Shown piece after piece: positions 17,586 through 25,161 of a stretch of 64,000 nt of DNA. The DNA is from Paracoccus pantotrophus (GTDB taxonomy: Bacteria > Pseudomonadota > Alphaproteobacteria > Rhodobacterales > Rhodobacteraceae), in the NCBI RefSeq assembly GCF_008824185.1, contig NZ_CP044425.1, positions 471,333 to 535,332 on the forward strand. The letters run 5' to 3'. Each line of letters begins with the position of its first letter. Position 1 is the stretch's first letter. The notes beneath the pieces are model-generated. The model was not told the DNA's origin. It searched no databases and saw only the letters and a program-made list of their open reading frames with translations. The position numbers were made by a program, and so were the translations under genes.

Positions 17586-18326
17586 TCAGGGCCCGGCGAA
17601 CCGGGCCGAGACCGCGGCCCCGCCGGCGCGGGCCCGCGCGGTCCGCGCACCGTCCAGTGGCAGCGGGCCGATCCGGGCGCCGGTGATGATGACGTCGCCT
17701 TGGCAGAGCGGCAGATCCTGCGCCGCCGCGTGACCGGCCAGCCAGGCCAGGAAATCCACCGCCTCGGCCAGGCTCGCCGCGGTCTCCGGGACCGCGACCC
17801 GGCGCTCGTCCAGCCAGAGCGCGATCCCCAGCGGGCCGGTCATGCCGTCGCGCCAATCGGGCAAAACATCGCCCAGCACGATCCCGGCCGAGCCGAAACC
17901 ATCGGCCATCAGTTCCAGCGGCAGCACCGTCCCGCGGTCGGCAAGCCGCGGGGCGACCAGTTCGAAGGCCAGCCGCACCTCGGCAATGGCGTCCGCCGCG
18001 GCAGCGGCTGTCGCACCGGCGGGCAGGTCCGCGCCAAGGATCAGGGCGGTCTCGACCTCGATGCAAGCATCGGCCGGCAGCGGCGGCAAAAGGGCGTCCG
18101 AGCGGACGACCCCCCGCCCCGGCAGCGCCCCGGCATGGCGGTCGCGGCCGGCCAGCAACGCCATTTTCCAGGCACCGCCGCCTAGCGCACGGATCACCGC
18201 CCGTTGCACCGCATAGGCCGCGTCGGGATCGGGTGGCGGCGGGACCAGGCCCGGCAGGCGCGGCGCAGCGCCATGGACCGCCAGCAGGGCGCGGGCGGCG
18301 GCCTCGGGATCGAATGCGGCACTCAT
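17586..18326 (-). CDS. FAH-family 2-keto-4-pentenoate hydratase-like protein
   Basis: 246-residue protein of the fumarylacetoacetate-hydrolase/2-keto-4-pentenoate hydratase (MhpD) fold. The metal-binding acidic pattern is seen in ACIEVETALILG, AFELVAPRLADR and GDVIITGARIG. Members act on 2-keto acids (hydration, decarboxylation or C-C cleavage) with Mg2+ or Mn2+. It is the last gene of the LacI-controlled operon and overlaps the kinase gene by four bases. Together with a KDG-kinase-like enzyme and a 2-hydroxyacid dehydrogenase it suggests processing of a 2-keto-3-deoxy sugar acid. The reaction cannot be fixed from sequence. Confidence 0.75.
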   Translation of the reverse strand: MSAAFDPEAAARALLAVHGAAPRLPGLVPPPPDPDAAYAVQRAVIRALGGGAWKMALLAGRDRHAGALPGRGVVRSDALLPPLPADACIEVETALILGADLPAGATAAAAADAIAEVRLAFELVAPRLADRGTVLPLELMADGFGSAGIVLGDVLPDWRDGMTGPLGIALWLDERRVAVPETAASLAEAVDFLAWLAGHAAAQDLPLCQGDVIITGARIGPLPLDGARTARARAGGAAVSARFAGP

Positions 18327-19258
18327 GTCGCCACCCCCAGGCCCAGATCGGGCATGGCGGGGCGCGGGATGACCGCACCGGGATGGGTGACGACGACCGC
18401 GGCCAGGCGGGCGGCAAGGGTCACGGCCGCGACCGGCGGCAGGCCGGCATCGCGCGCGGCCAGCCAGCCGGCGTTGAAGCTGTCGCCGGCGCCGGTGGTA
18501 TCGACCGCGGCAACCATCGGGGGCAGCGGATGGGGCTCGATGCGGTCCTGGCCGGGCGGGCGGCGCAGCACCTTGCCCCCGCCGGTGGTCAGCACGATCT
18601 CGGCCCCGCCCAGCCCGGCCAGGGCCGCCATTGCCCCGGCCGGGTCCGCGATGCCGAAACAACCGGCCATGTCGTCCAGCGAGGGCAGGACCAGCGTCGC
18701 CAGCGCCGCCGCACGGCCGATCACCGCGCGCGCCGTGGCGGCATCGGGCCAAAGGGCGGGGCGGTAGTTCGTGTCCAGCACGATCCGCCCCCCCGCCGCC
18801 AACCGCCGTTCCAGCGCGGCCAGCAGCCGCTCGCGGCTTTCGGGCAAAAGGATCGCCAGCGTGACGCCGGACAGAAGCACCGTCCCGGCCTCGGCCACGG
18901 CCCCCAGCGCCATGTCGCCATCATCGAACATGCGCCGCGCCGGCGCCTGCTCGCGCCAGTAAAGAAAGCTGCGCTCGCCCCGCGCATCGGTCGAGATGAA
19001 GCTCAGTCCGGGCCGGCCGCCCGGCTCGGTGGCGCACAGATCGGCCACCCCCTCCTCGGCCATGACGCCGCGCAGCCAGGCGCTCATCGCGTCGTCGCCG
19101 AGTCGCGACAGGTAGCCGACCGAGCCGGCGGGCAAGAGCCGCGCCAGATAGATGGCGCTGTTCAGCGTGTCGCCGCCCGCGCGCCGGTCGAAGGTCGAGG
19201 GCGCATCGCGGCGGGCGGTGAACTCGACCAGCGGCTCGCCGATGCAAAGATAGCGCAT
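18323..19258 (-). CDS. PfkB-family sugar kinase, 2-keto-3-deoxygluconate kinase-like
   Basis: 311-residue ribokinase-fold kinase. Substrate-binding motif GGDTLNSAIYLARLL is near 29-43, and the ATP/anion-hole motif DTTGAGDSFNAGWLAAR near 250-266 carries the catalytic Asp. The GDTLN signature and overall layout match KdgK, and it is clearly paralogous to the kinase at 42149-43066. It would phosphorylate a 2-keto-3-deoxy aldonate. It starts one base after the dehydrogenase stop and overlaps the hydratase gene by four bases. The substrate is inferred; other keto-sugar-acid kinases share these motifs. Confidence 0.85.
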   Translation of the reverse strand: MRYLCIGEPLVEFTARRDAPSTFDRRAGGDTLNSAIYLARLLPAGSVGYLSRLGDDAMSAWLRGVMAEEGVADLCATEPGGRPGLSFISTDARGERSFLYWREQAPARRMFDDGDMALGAVAEAGTVLLSGVTLAILLPESRERLLAALERRLAAGGRIVLDTNYRPALWPDAATARAVIGRAAALATLVLPSLDDMAGCFGIADPAGAMAALAGLGGAEIVLTTGGGKVLRRPPGQDRIEPHPLPPMVAAVDTTGAGDSFNAGWLAARDAGLPPVAAVTLAARLAAVVVTHPGAVIPRPAMPDLGLGVAT

Positions 19259-19259
19259 G

Positions 19260-20180
19260 CTAGGCCTCGTAGGGGGTGGGCAGCGGCCGGCCGGCGAAAT
19301 GGGCGGCGATATTGTCCAGCACCAGCTGCGCCATCGCGCGCCGCGCCTCGGCCGTGGCCGAGCCGATATGCGGGGTCAGCACGCAATTCGGGGCATCGAG
19401 CAGCGCCTGCGGCACGTTCGGCTCATCGTCGAAAACGTCGAGCCCCGCCCCGGCGATGGCGCCCGCATGGAGCGCCGCGGCCAGCGCCCCGGCATCGACC
19501 ACCGGGCCGCGAGCGACATTGACCAGGACGCCATCGGGGCCGAGCGCCGCCAGCACGCCGGCATCGACCAGGCCGCGCGTATCCTTGCCCCCGGCGGCGG
19601 TGACGAAAAGCAACTCGCAATCCCGCGCCAGCGCCAGCGCATCGGGGCGGAAGCCGTCCGGGGCGTCCGGCCTTTCGTGCCGGGCGGTATAGAGCACCGC
19701 CATCCCCATGCCGCGCAGCAGGTCGGCCAGCCGGCGCCCGATGCGGCCATAGCCCAGGATGCCAGCCCGCCGCTCCAGCACCGAAAGGCCGAGGCCCAGC
19801 TTGCCGCCCGAGGACCATTGGCCGGCGCGCACGAAACGGTCGCCCTCGGCGATCCGGCGCCCCGCCGCCAGCGCCAGGCCAAGCGCCATCTCGGCCACGG
19901 CCAGCGACAGCACGTCGGGGGTGGTGGTGACGGCGATGCCGCGACGCCGCGCCTCGGCCAGGTCGACGGCATCGACGCCGACGCCGTTCACCGCGATCAG
20001 CCGCAGCGCCGGCAGCCGCGCCATCTGCGCCGCCGTGATCCCGACATTGCCGGCGGTCAGCACCGCCTCGACATCCGCCGCATCGCCGATGTCGCGGATC
20101 ACCCGGTATTCGGCGGCAAGCCGGTCGGCCATGTCCTGCGGCTTCAGCTCGGCCAGGGCCAGGATGCGCGGCCGGGTCAT
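19260..20180 (-). CDS. D-2-hydroxyacid dehydrogenase (glyoxylate/hydroxypyruvate or 2-ketogluconate reductase type)
   Basis: 306-residue NAD(P)-dependent dehydrogenase of the D-isomer family. The Rossmann motif GYGRIG is near 146-151; the catalytic triad is visible as Arg in VNVARGPVV, Glu in DVFDDEPN and His in LTPHIGSAT. A typical substrate would be a 2-keto acid such as 2-ketogluconate, glyoxylate or hydroxypyruvate. It lies between the ABC ATPase gene (four-base overlap) and the sugar-acid kinase gene, so it is probably part of the catabolic route of the imported compound. Confidence 0.9.
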   Translation of the reverse strand: MTRPRILALAELKPQDMADRLAAEYRVIRDIGDAADVEAVLTAGNVGITAAQMARLPALRLIAVNGVGVDAVDLAEARRRGIAVTTTPDVLSLAVAEMALGLALAAGRRIAEGDRFVRAGQWSSGGKLGLGLSVLERRAGILGYGRIGRRLADLLRGMGMAVLYTARHERPDAPDGFRPDALALARDCELLFVTAAGGKDTRGLVDAGVLAALGPDGVLVNVARGPVVDAGALAAALHAGAIAGAGLDVFDDEPNVPQALLDAPNCVLTPHIGSATAEARRAMAQLVLDNIAAHFAGRPLPTPYEA

Positions 20181-20911
20181 GCGATCTGGCCCAGGAAGTT
20201 CTGCAACCGCTCGTTCTGGGGATTGCCAAAGAACTGGTCGGGCGCGTTCTCCTCGACGATCACGCCCTTGTCCATGAAGATCACCCGGTCGGCCACGGCG
20301 CGGGCGAACTCCATCTCATGGGTGACGCAAAGCATGGTCATCCCCTCGCGCGCGAGGTCGATCATGGTGTCCAGCACCTCCTTTACCATTTCCGGGTCCA
20401 GCGCCGAGGTCGGTTCGTCGAACAGCATGATGCGCGGCTTCATGCACAGCGCGCGGGCGATGGCGACGCGCTGCTGCTGGCCGCCGGAAAGCTGGGCCGG
20501 ATATTTGTCGGCCTGTTCGGGAATGCGCACCCGCTCCAGGTATTTGCGCGCCGTCGCCTCGGCCTCGACGCGCGGGATCTTGCGGGTTTTCATCGGCGCC
20601 AGGACGCAGTTCTCCAGCACGGTCATGTGCGGGAACAGGTTGAAGGACTGGAAGACCATGCCGACATCCTGCCGCACCCGGGCCACGTTCTCGCCGCCGG
20701 CGGTCAGCTCCACCCCGTCCACGATGATGGTGCCGGATTCGATGGGCTCCAGCTGGTTGATGGTGCGGATCAGCGTCGATTTGCCCGAGCCCGAGGGCCC
20801 GCAGATGACGATGCGCTCGCCCCGCGTCACGGTCAGGTCGATGTCGACCAGGGCGTGATAGGCACCGTAATACTTGTTCACGGCACGCATGATGATGGCA
20901 TGTTCGGTCAT
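20177..20911 (-). CDS. Polar amino acid-type ABC importer ATPase
   Basis: 244-residue ATPase close in sequence to GlnQ/HisP proteins. Walker A GPSGSGKST near 37-45, Q-loop VFQSFNLFPHMTV, signature LSGGQQQR, Walker B IMLFDEPTSALDPE and the H-loop VTHEMEFARA. Start taken at ATG 20911, 52 bases after the binding-protein stop; the frame reads further upstream only by overlapping that gene. It powers the two permeases at 21797-23123. Control by LacI and the sugar-acid enzymes downstream suggest a substrate other than a standard amino acid. Confidence 0.93.
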   Translation of the reverse strand: MTEHAIIMRAVNKYYGAYHALVDIDLTVTRGERIVICGPSGSGKSTLIRTINQLEPIESGTIIVDGVELTAGGENVARVRQDVGMVFQSFNLFPHMTVLENCVLAPMKTRKIPRVEAEATARKYLERVRIPEQADKYPAQLSGGQQQRVAIARALCMKPRIMLFDEPTSALDPEMVKEVLDTMIDLAREGMTMLCVTHEMEFARAVADRVIFMDKGVIVEENAPDQFFGNPQNERLQNFLGQIA

Positions 20912-20933
20912 GTGGCTTTCCCCTGGGATGGCA

Positions 20934-20954
20934 CGCGGCCGGGGCACGGCCGCG
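20934..20954 (-). terminator. GC hairpin after the binding-protein gene (attenuator-like)
   Basis: Perfect 8-bp stem CGCGGCCG (20934-20941) against CGGCCGCG (20947-20954) with a 5-base loop, in the 52-base gap between the binding-protein stop and the ATPase start. No T run follows. It is likely a 3'-stabilising or partial-termination structure that favours the binding protein. Confidence 0.55.
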
Positions 20955-20963
20955 CGGCGCGCG

Positions 20964-21761
20964 TCACTGGGCGTTCTTGACGAAATCGGGCAGCGGCTCG
21001 CCCAGCCATTTCTGATGGATCTGGTCCAGCGTGCCGTCGGATTTCGCCTGGTCCACGAAGGCGTTGACCTGTTCCAGCAGCGCATCCGACCCCGGCGCAA
21101 CGGCGATGCCCTGCACCTGGCTCGACAGGTCGAACTTCTTGTCGAAACGGTCGCCCGCGACGGTCGAGACCTGCGAGAACACCACGTTCGACAGCCCGAT
21201 CAGCCTGACCTGCCCCGACATCAGCGCCTGCACCGCGCTGGCGTCGTCGTCAAAGCGGCGGATGTCGGTGCCCTGCGGCGCAACCGCGCTGACGCCGGTG
21301 TCCTGGGTCGAGGCGCGGGCGACAGCGAGGGACTGGCCCGCCAGCCCCTCGGGCGCGGCGATCTCCAGCCCGCTGTCGCCATAGACGGCGATGCTGATCC
21401 CGGCATAGGGTTTCGAGAAGTCGACCTTCTCTGCCCGCTCCTCGGTGATGCCCAGCGAGGCGACCAGTACATCGACCTGGCCCGAAAGCAGATAGGGGAT
21501 GCGGTTCGGCCCGGTCACCGGAACGATCTGCGCCTGCACGCCCAGGAATTCGCCAAGCGCCTTGGCCACGTCGGCATCATAGCCATCGGGCTTGCCCGAG
21601 GCGTCCTGGATGCCGAAGGGCGGGAAATCGACCAGCATGCCCACCCTGACGGTGCCGGCATTCTTGACTGCGTCAAGATCGGCGGCGCTTGCGGGCGGGG
21701 CCAGCCCCATGGCCAGCGCGCCGGCGGCCAGGGCGGTAAAGATGCGACGGTTCAGTTTCAT
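20964..21761 (-). CDS. Periplasmic substrate-binding protein, amino acid (family 3) type
   Basis: 265-residue precursor. The Sec signal peptide MKLNRRIFTALAAGALAMGL ends at PASA-AD; the start at 21761 has a GGAGGA site. The mature protein has the SBP_bac_3 pattern VGMLVDFPPFG near residue 40, followed by DGYDADVAKALGEFLG and the hinge GLSNVV. It is the periplasmic receptor for the permeases encoded just upstream. The ligand is unknown; LacI control and neighbouring keto-acid enzymes make a sugar acid or hydroxy acid possible. Confidence 0.9.
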   Translation of the reverse strand: MKLNRRIFTALAAGALAMGLAPPASAADLDAVKNAGTVRVGMLVDFPPFGIQDASGKPDGYDADVAKALGEFLGVQAQIVPVTGPNRIPYLLSGQVDVLVASLGITEERAEKVDFSKPYAGISIAVYGDSGLEIAAPEGLAGQSLAVARASTQDTGVSAVAPQGTDIRRFDDDASAVQALMSGQVRLIGLSNVVFSQVSTVAGDRFDKKFDLSSQVQGIAVAPGSDALLEQVNAFVDQAKSDGTLDQIHQKWLGEPLPDFVKNAQ

Positions 21762-21796
21762 GGTTTCCTCCTCCGTGAAATCCTCTGCGCGGGGCT

Positions 21797-22453
21797 CTAG
21801 CGGGTGATCGCCAGCCGCATGCGCGCCTCCATGTGCCGGGCCAGAAGCGACAGGGGCCAGCACAGGACGAAATAAAGCGCGGCCACCGTGCCGAAGACCA
21901 GGAACGGCTTGAAGGTCGCGTTGTTGATGATCTGCCCGGCGCGGGTCAGCTCGGTGAAGCCGATGATCGAGGCCAGCGAGGTGCCCTTGATCAGCTGCAC
22001 CAAGAAGCCCACGGTCGGCGCGGTCGCCAGCCGCAGCGCCTGCGGCAGGACGACATGGCGCATCCGGTCCCGGTAGGACAGCGACAGCGCCACCGCCGCC
22101 TCGGTCTGGCCCGGCGGCACCGCCTCGATGGCGCCGCGCCAGATCTCGCCCAGGTAGGCGCTGGCATGCAGCGTCAGCGCGACGGCGGCGGCCAGCAGCG
22201 GGTCGATGGGCAGGCCAAGGACGGCAAGGCCGAAATAGACCAGGAACAGTTGCATCAGCAGCGGCGTGCCCTGGAAGACCTGGATGAAGCCCGCCGCGAT
22301 CCGGCGCGGCAGCCGGCCCTGCGCGGTCCGCGCCAGCGCGACGGCCAGCCCGCCGATGGCACCGCCAAGAAAGGCGATGGCCGAGAGGATCAGCGTCCAG
22401 CGGACGGCCGAGACGATGAACAGGATGTCGGCAGAGGAAAATTCGCGGATCAT
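21797..22453 (-). CDS. Polar amino acid-type ABC importer permease 2
   Basis: 218-residue membrane protein with about five hydrophobic segments and the HisMQ coupling loop (AYLGEIWRGAIEAVPPGQTEAAVALSLS) near 94-121. It starts one base after the stop of the first permease, and 35 bases separate it from the binding-protein gene. Its N-terminal half carries the conserved FQGTPLLMQLFLVYFGL. It would form a heterodimer with the permease at 22455-23123. Confidence 0.92.
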   Translation of the reverse strand: MIREFSSADILFIVSAVRWTLILSAIAFLGGAIGGLAVALARTAQGRLPRRIAAGFIQVFQGTPLLMQLFLVYFGLAVLGLPIDPLLAAAVALTLHASAYLGEIWRGAIEAVPPGQTEAAVALSLSYRDRMRHVVLPQALRLATAPTVGFLVQLIKGTSLASIIGFTELTRAGQIINNATFKPFLVFGTVAALYFVLCWPLSLLARHMEARMRLAITR

Positions 22454-22454
22454 C

Positions 22455-23123
22455 TCAGCGGCTCGCAGGATAGGTGAAGAAGGCGCGGCGGATGGCGGCG
22501 AACAGGGTCGAGAACCCCAGCGCCAGCAGGAAATACAGGATCGTCAGCACCAGGTAGATCTCGAAGCTGGCGAAGGTGCGGGCGTTCAGGTCCGCCCCGG
22601 CCGAGGCAAGGTCGTTGGCCGAGATGACCGAGACCACGCTGGAGGTCAGCATCAGGTAGATGAACTGGCTGGTCAGCGAGGGGTAGATGTTGCGCAGCGC
22701 CGGGATCATCACGACATAGCGAAAGATCTGGGCGGGGCCGAGGCCAAGCGCGCGGCCGGCCTCGATCTGGCCGCGGGGGATCGATTCGATGCCGGCCCGG
22801 ATGATCTCGGTGCCATAGGCGCCGACATTGACCACCAGCGCCACCAGCGCGGCGGTGTTCGGCGACAGGCTGATACCGGCAGCGGGCAGGCCGAAGAAGA
22901 TGAAGAAGATCTGCACCAGGAACGGCGTGTTGCGGATCACCTCGACATAGACATCGGTCAGCCAGCGCAGCGGCCGGATGCCCGAGGTCTTGGCCACCGC
23001 GCCCAGGACCGAGACGACCAGCCCCAGCACCATGGCCATCAGCGACAGCCGCACCGTCAGCCAGGCGCCGTAAAGCAGCAGGTCGAGATTGCCGAAAACC
23101 GGCTGGAAATTGAACTGATACAT
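22455..23123 (-). CDS. Polar amino acid-type ABC importer permease 1
   Basis: 222-residue membrane protein of the HisM/GlnP family with the patterns VEVIRNTPFLVQIFFIFFGL and the coupling loop GTEIIRAGIESIPRGQIEAGRAL. It is the first gene of the LacI-controlled operon. The promoter gap upstream contains a 16-bp LacI-type operator at 23158-23173. The partner permease follows after one base. Confidence 0.92.
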   Translation of the reverse strand: MYQFNFQPVFGNLDLLLYGAWLTVRLSLMAMVLGLVVSVLGAVAKTSGIRPLRWLTDVYVEVIRNTPFLVQIFFIFFGLPAAGISLSPNTAALVALVVNVGAYGTEIIRAGIESIPRGQIEAGRALGLGPAQIFRYVVMIPALRNIYPSLTSQFIYLMLTSSVVSVISANDLASAGADLNARTFASFEIYLVLTILYFLLALGFSTLFAAIRRAFFTYPASR

Positions 23124-23157
23124 CTGCCCTCCCCTGCGGATGCGTCGATTCCTGTTA

Positions 23158-23173
23158 TTTAGAACGATCTAAA
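23158..23173. promoter_or_regulatory. LacI/GalR-family operator
   Basis: TTTAGA-ACGA-TCTAAA is a 16-bp inverted repeat with perfect 6-bp arms and a central CG, the hallmark of LacI/GalR-family sites where the hinge helices enter the minor groove. It lies 34 bases upstream of the first ABC permease gene and just beyond the 3' end of the LacI-family regulator gene. Regulation by that protein is inference from adjacency. Confidence 0.75.
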
Positions 23174-23190
23174 AGAAGCAAATGCAAAAG

Positions 23191-24204
23191 TCAACCCGCT
23201 TCCCGCCCGCTGCTTTCCCGGATCACCAGCCGCGGCGCCAGGATCGCGCGCTCGACCGGCGCGCCGGCATCGGCCAGCCGCCGGGCCAGCAGGCGCGCCG
23301 CGGCAGCGCCGATCCCGGCCGGGTCCATGGCGACGCTGGTCAGCGGCGGATAGGTCAGCTCGGCCAGCGGCAGGTCGTCCAGGCCGACCACGCCCAGGTC
23401 GCGCCCCGGTTCCAGCCCGGCGCGGCGCAGGCCCAGCATCAGACCGGCGGCAAGGACATCGTTGAAGCACAGCACCGCCTCGGGCCGGCTTTGCAGCGCC
23501 AGCACCTCGGCGGCCGAGCGCGCCGCGCCCTCCCAGGTCAGGTCGGCCTCAACGATACCGGCATCCTCGGCGCCGGTCTCGGCCAGGGCGCGGGCAAAGC
23601 CGGCCAGCCGCTCCTCGCGCGCCGAGGTGCGGGCGCCGACCGACAGGAAGGCAATGCGGCGACGGCCGAGGCCGACCAGGTGCTGCACCGCCAGCCGCAC
23701 CCCCTCGATATAGTCGGCGCCGGCGTAATCGGTGGCACCCCGGTCGATCTCGCGCAGCGACTGCACCATCGGCAGGCCCCAGCGGCGCATGCGCGCGGGC
23801 AGGCCCGGATCGGTCCCCGCCGCCGGGCACAGGATCACCCCATCGACACCATGGCCGCGAAAGCGTTGCAGGATGCCCTCCTGGCGCCGGGGATCGTCCT
23901 GGCTGTTGGCCAGCAGCACGACCCGGTCGTCCTCGCCCATCACCCGCTCGACCCCGGCCAGGAACTCGGTGAAGAACGCGTTCACCAGATTCGGCACGAT
24001 CACCCCAACGGTGCGGCTGCTGTTGTTGCGCAGCCGCGCGGCGCCGATGTCGCGGACATAGTCCAGGTCTGCCATGACCTGCTCGACCTTTTCGCGGGTG
24101 TGATCGGCGACCAGGGGCGATTTGCGCACCACCAGCGACACGGTGGCGCGCGACACGCCGGCGATCCGCGCGACCTCGTCCAGCGTGACCCGTTTGCGCT
24201 GCAT
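23191..24204 (-). CDS. LacI/GalR-family transcriptional regulator
   Basis: 337-residue regulator. The N-terminal helix-turn-helix VTLDEVARIAGVSRATVSLVV is at 5-25, the hinge region DIGAARLRNNSSRTVGVIVPNLVN follows, then a periplasmic-binding-protein-like effector domain. The start at 24204 has a GAGGGGGA ribosome site and is preceded by an 11-bp tandem duplication. It lies upstream of, and on the same strand as, the ABC/sugar-acid operon it probably controls through the site at 23158. LacI-family proteins usually sense sugars or sugar acids, which is evidence on the nature of the imported compound. Confidence 0.93.
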   Translation of the reverse strand: MQRKRVTLDEVARIAGVSRATVSLVVRKSPLVADHTREKVEQVMADLDYVRDIGAARLRNNSSRTVGVIVPNLVNAFFTEFLAGVERVMGEDDRVVLLANSQDDPRRQEGILQRFRGHGVDGVILCPAAGTDPGLPARMRRWGLPMVQSLREIDRGATDYAGADYIEGVRLAVQHLVGLGRRRIAFLSVGARTSAREERLAGFARALAETGAEDAGIVEADLTWEGAARSAAEVLALQSRPEAVLCFNDVLAAGLMLGLRRAGLEPGRDLGVVGLDDLPLAELTYPPLTSVAMDPAGIGAAAARLLARRLADAGAPVERAILAPRLVIRESSGREAG

Positions 24205-24215
24205 GGCGATCCCCC

Positions 24216-24237
24216 TCTCTCATGGCTCTCTCATGGC
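24216..24237. repeat. 11-bp perfect tandem duplication upstream of the LacI-family gene
   Basis: TCTCTCATGGC is present twice head to tail (24216-24226 and 24227-24237). On the coding (minus) strand each copy contains an ATG followed by a GA-rich stretch, and the copy nearer the gene overlaps its ribosome-site region. It looks like a recent slippage duplication. It may affect translation of the regulator. Confidence 0.7.
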
Positions 24238-24282
24238 ATTCGTGCCGGGGGGCGGGATGTCAAGCCCGCAGCGGATCGCCCC

Positions 24283-25161
24283 TCAGCGCGGCGGGCCGGC
24301 GAACCGCTGGATCGCGGCCAGGATCGCCTGGAAGCTGCGCCGCGCGCGGTCGCAGTGGCGGCGGGCCCGCAGATAGCCGTGGGGCAGTTCCGGCTCGTTG
24401 CGCCAATGCGCCGCGACGCCCTCGGCCCGCAGCCGCCGCACATAGTCGCGCCCGTCGTCGCGCAGCGGATCGACATCGGCGGTGACGACGAAGGCCGGCG
24501 CCAGCCCGGCCAGGCTGTCGGCCTGCAAGGGATGCGCCAGCGGATCGGCCGGCCCCTCGCCATGCAGCGCGGCGTGATAGCCGGCCAGATCCTCGGTGCG
24601 CAGCAAGGGCGCCTCGGCATTCTCGCGATAGGAGGGCGCGCTGCCGTCGCCGCCCAGGCCGGGATAGACCAGCACCTGCCCCAATGGCTGCCGCGCCCCG
24701 CGCCGCGACAGGCAAAGCGCGGCGGCCAGCAGCCCGCCCGCGCTGTCGCCCGCGATGACGGCGGGACGGTCCAGCGCGTCCCAGACCGCCTGCACATCCG
24801 CGATCTGCGCCGGCCAGCGATGCTCGGGCGCCAGCCGGTAATCGACCGCGACGACCTGCAACCCGGTGGCATCGGCGATCTCGGCGCAGACATCGTCATG
24901 GCTGTCGAGCCCGCCGACCACGAAACCGCCGCCATGCACATAGGCCACGGCCACGGGGGTCTCGGGGCCATAGACGCGGCAGGGCACGCCGCCGATGCGG
25001 CGATCCTCGACCTTCAGGCCCGGCGGGCGCGGGGCGCGAAAGACGGCGCACATCGCATCGTAGAAGCGCCGGTTGTCGGCGGCGCTGGCGCCGTTCGCCT
25101 CGGGCGGATAGGCGGCCTCGGTCCGGGCGATGAAGTCCAGCACCTGCGGATCGCGGATCAT
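24283..25161 (-). CDS. Alpha/beta hydrolase, hormone-sensitive-lipase family esterase
   Basis: 292-residue esterase. The oxyanion motif HGGGF is near 75-79, the nucleophile elbow GDSAGG near 138-143, and late acid and His in DVDPLRDDG and LPHGY complete the triad. It is the last gene of the carnitine operon and overlaps the ABC ATPase gene by four bases. A likely role is hydrolysis of short-chain O-acylcarnitines to carnitine and an acid, feeding the dehydrogenase upstream. That role is inference; the fold and motifs are clear. Confidence 0.85.
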   Translation of the reverse strand: MIRDPQVLDFIARTEAAYPPEANGASAADNRRFYDAMCAVFRAPRPPGLKVEDRRIGGVPCRVYGPETPVAVAYVHGGGFVVGGLDSHDDVCAEIADATGLQVVAVDYRLAPEHRWPAQIADVQAVWDALDRPAVIAGDSAGGLLAAALCLSRRGARQPLGQVLVYPGLGGDGSAPSYRENAEAPLLRTEDLAGYHAALHGEGPADPLAHPLQADSLAGLAPAFVVTADVDPLRDDGRDYVRRLRAEGVAAHWRNEPELPHGYLRARRHCDRARRSFQAILAAIQRFAGPPR

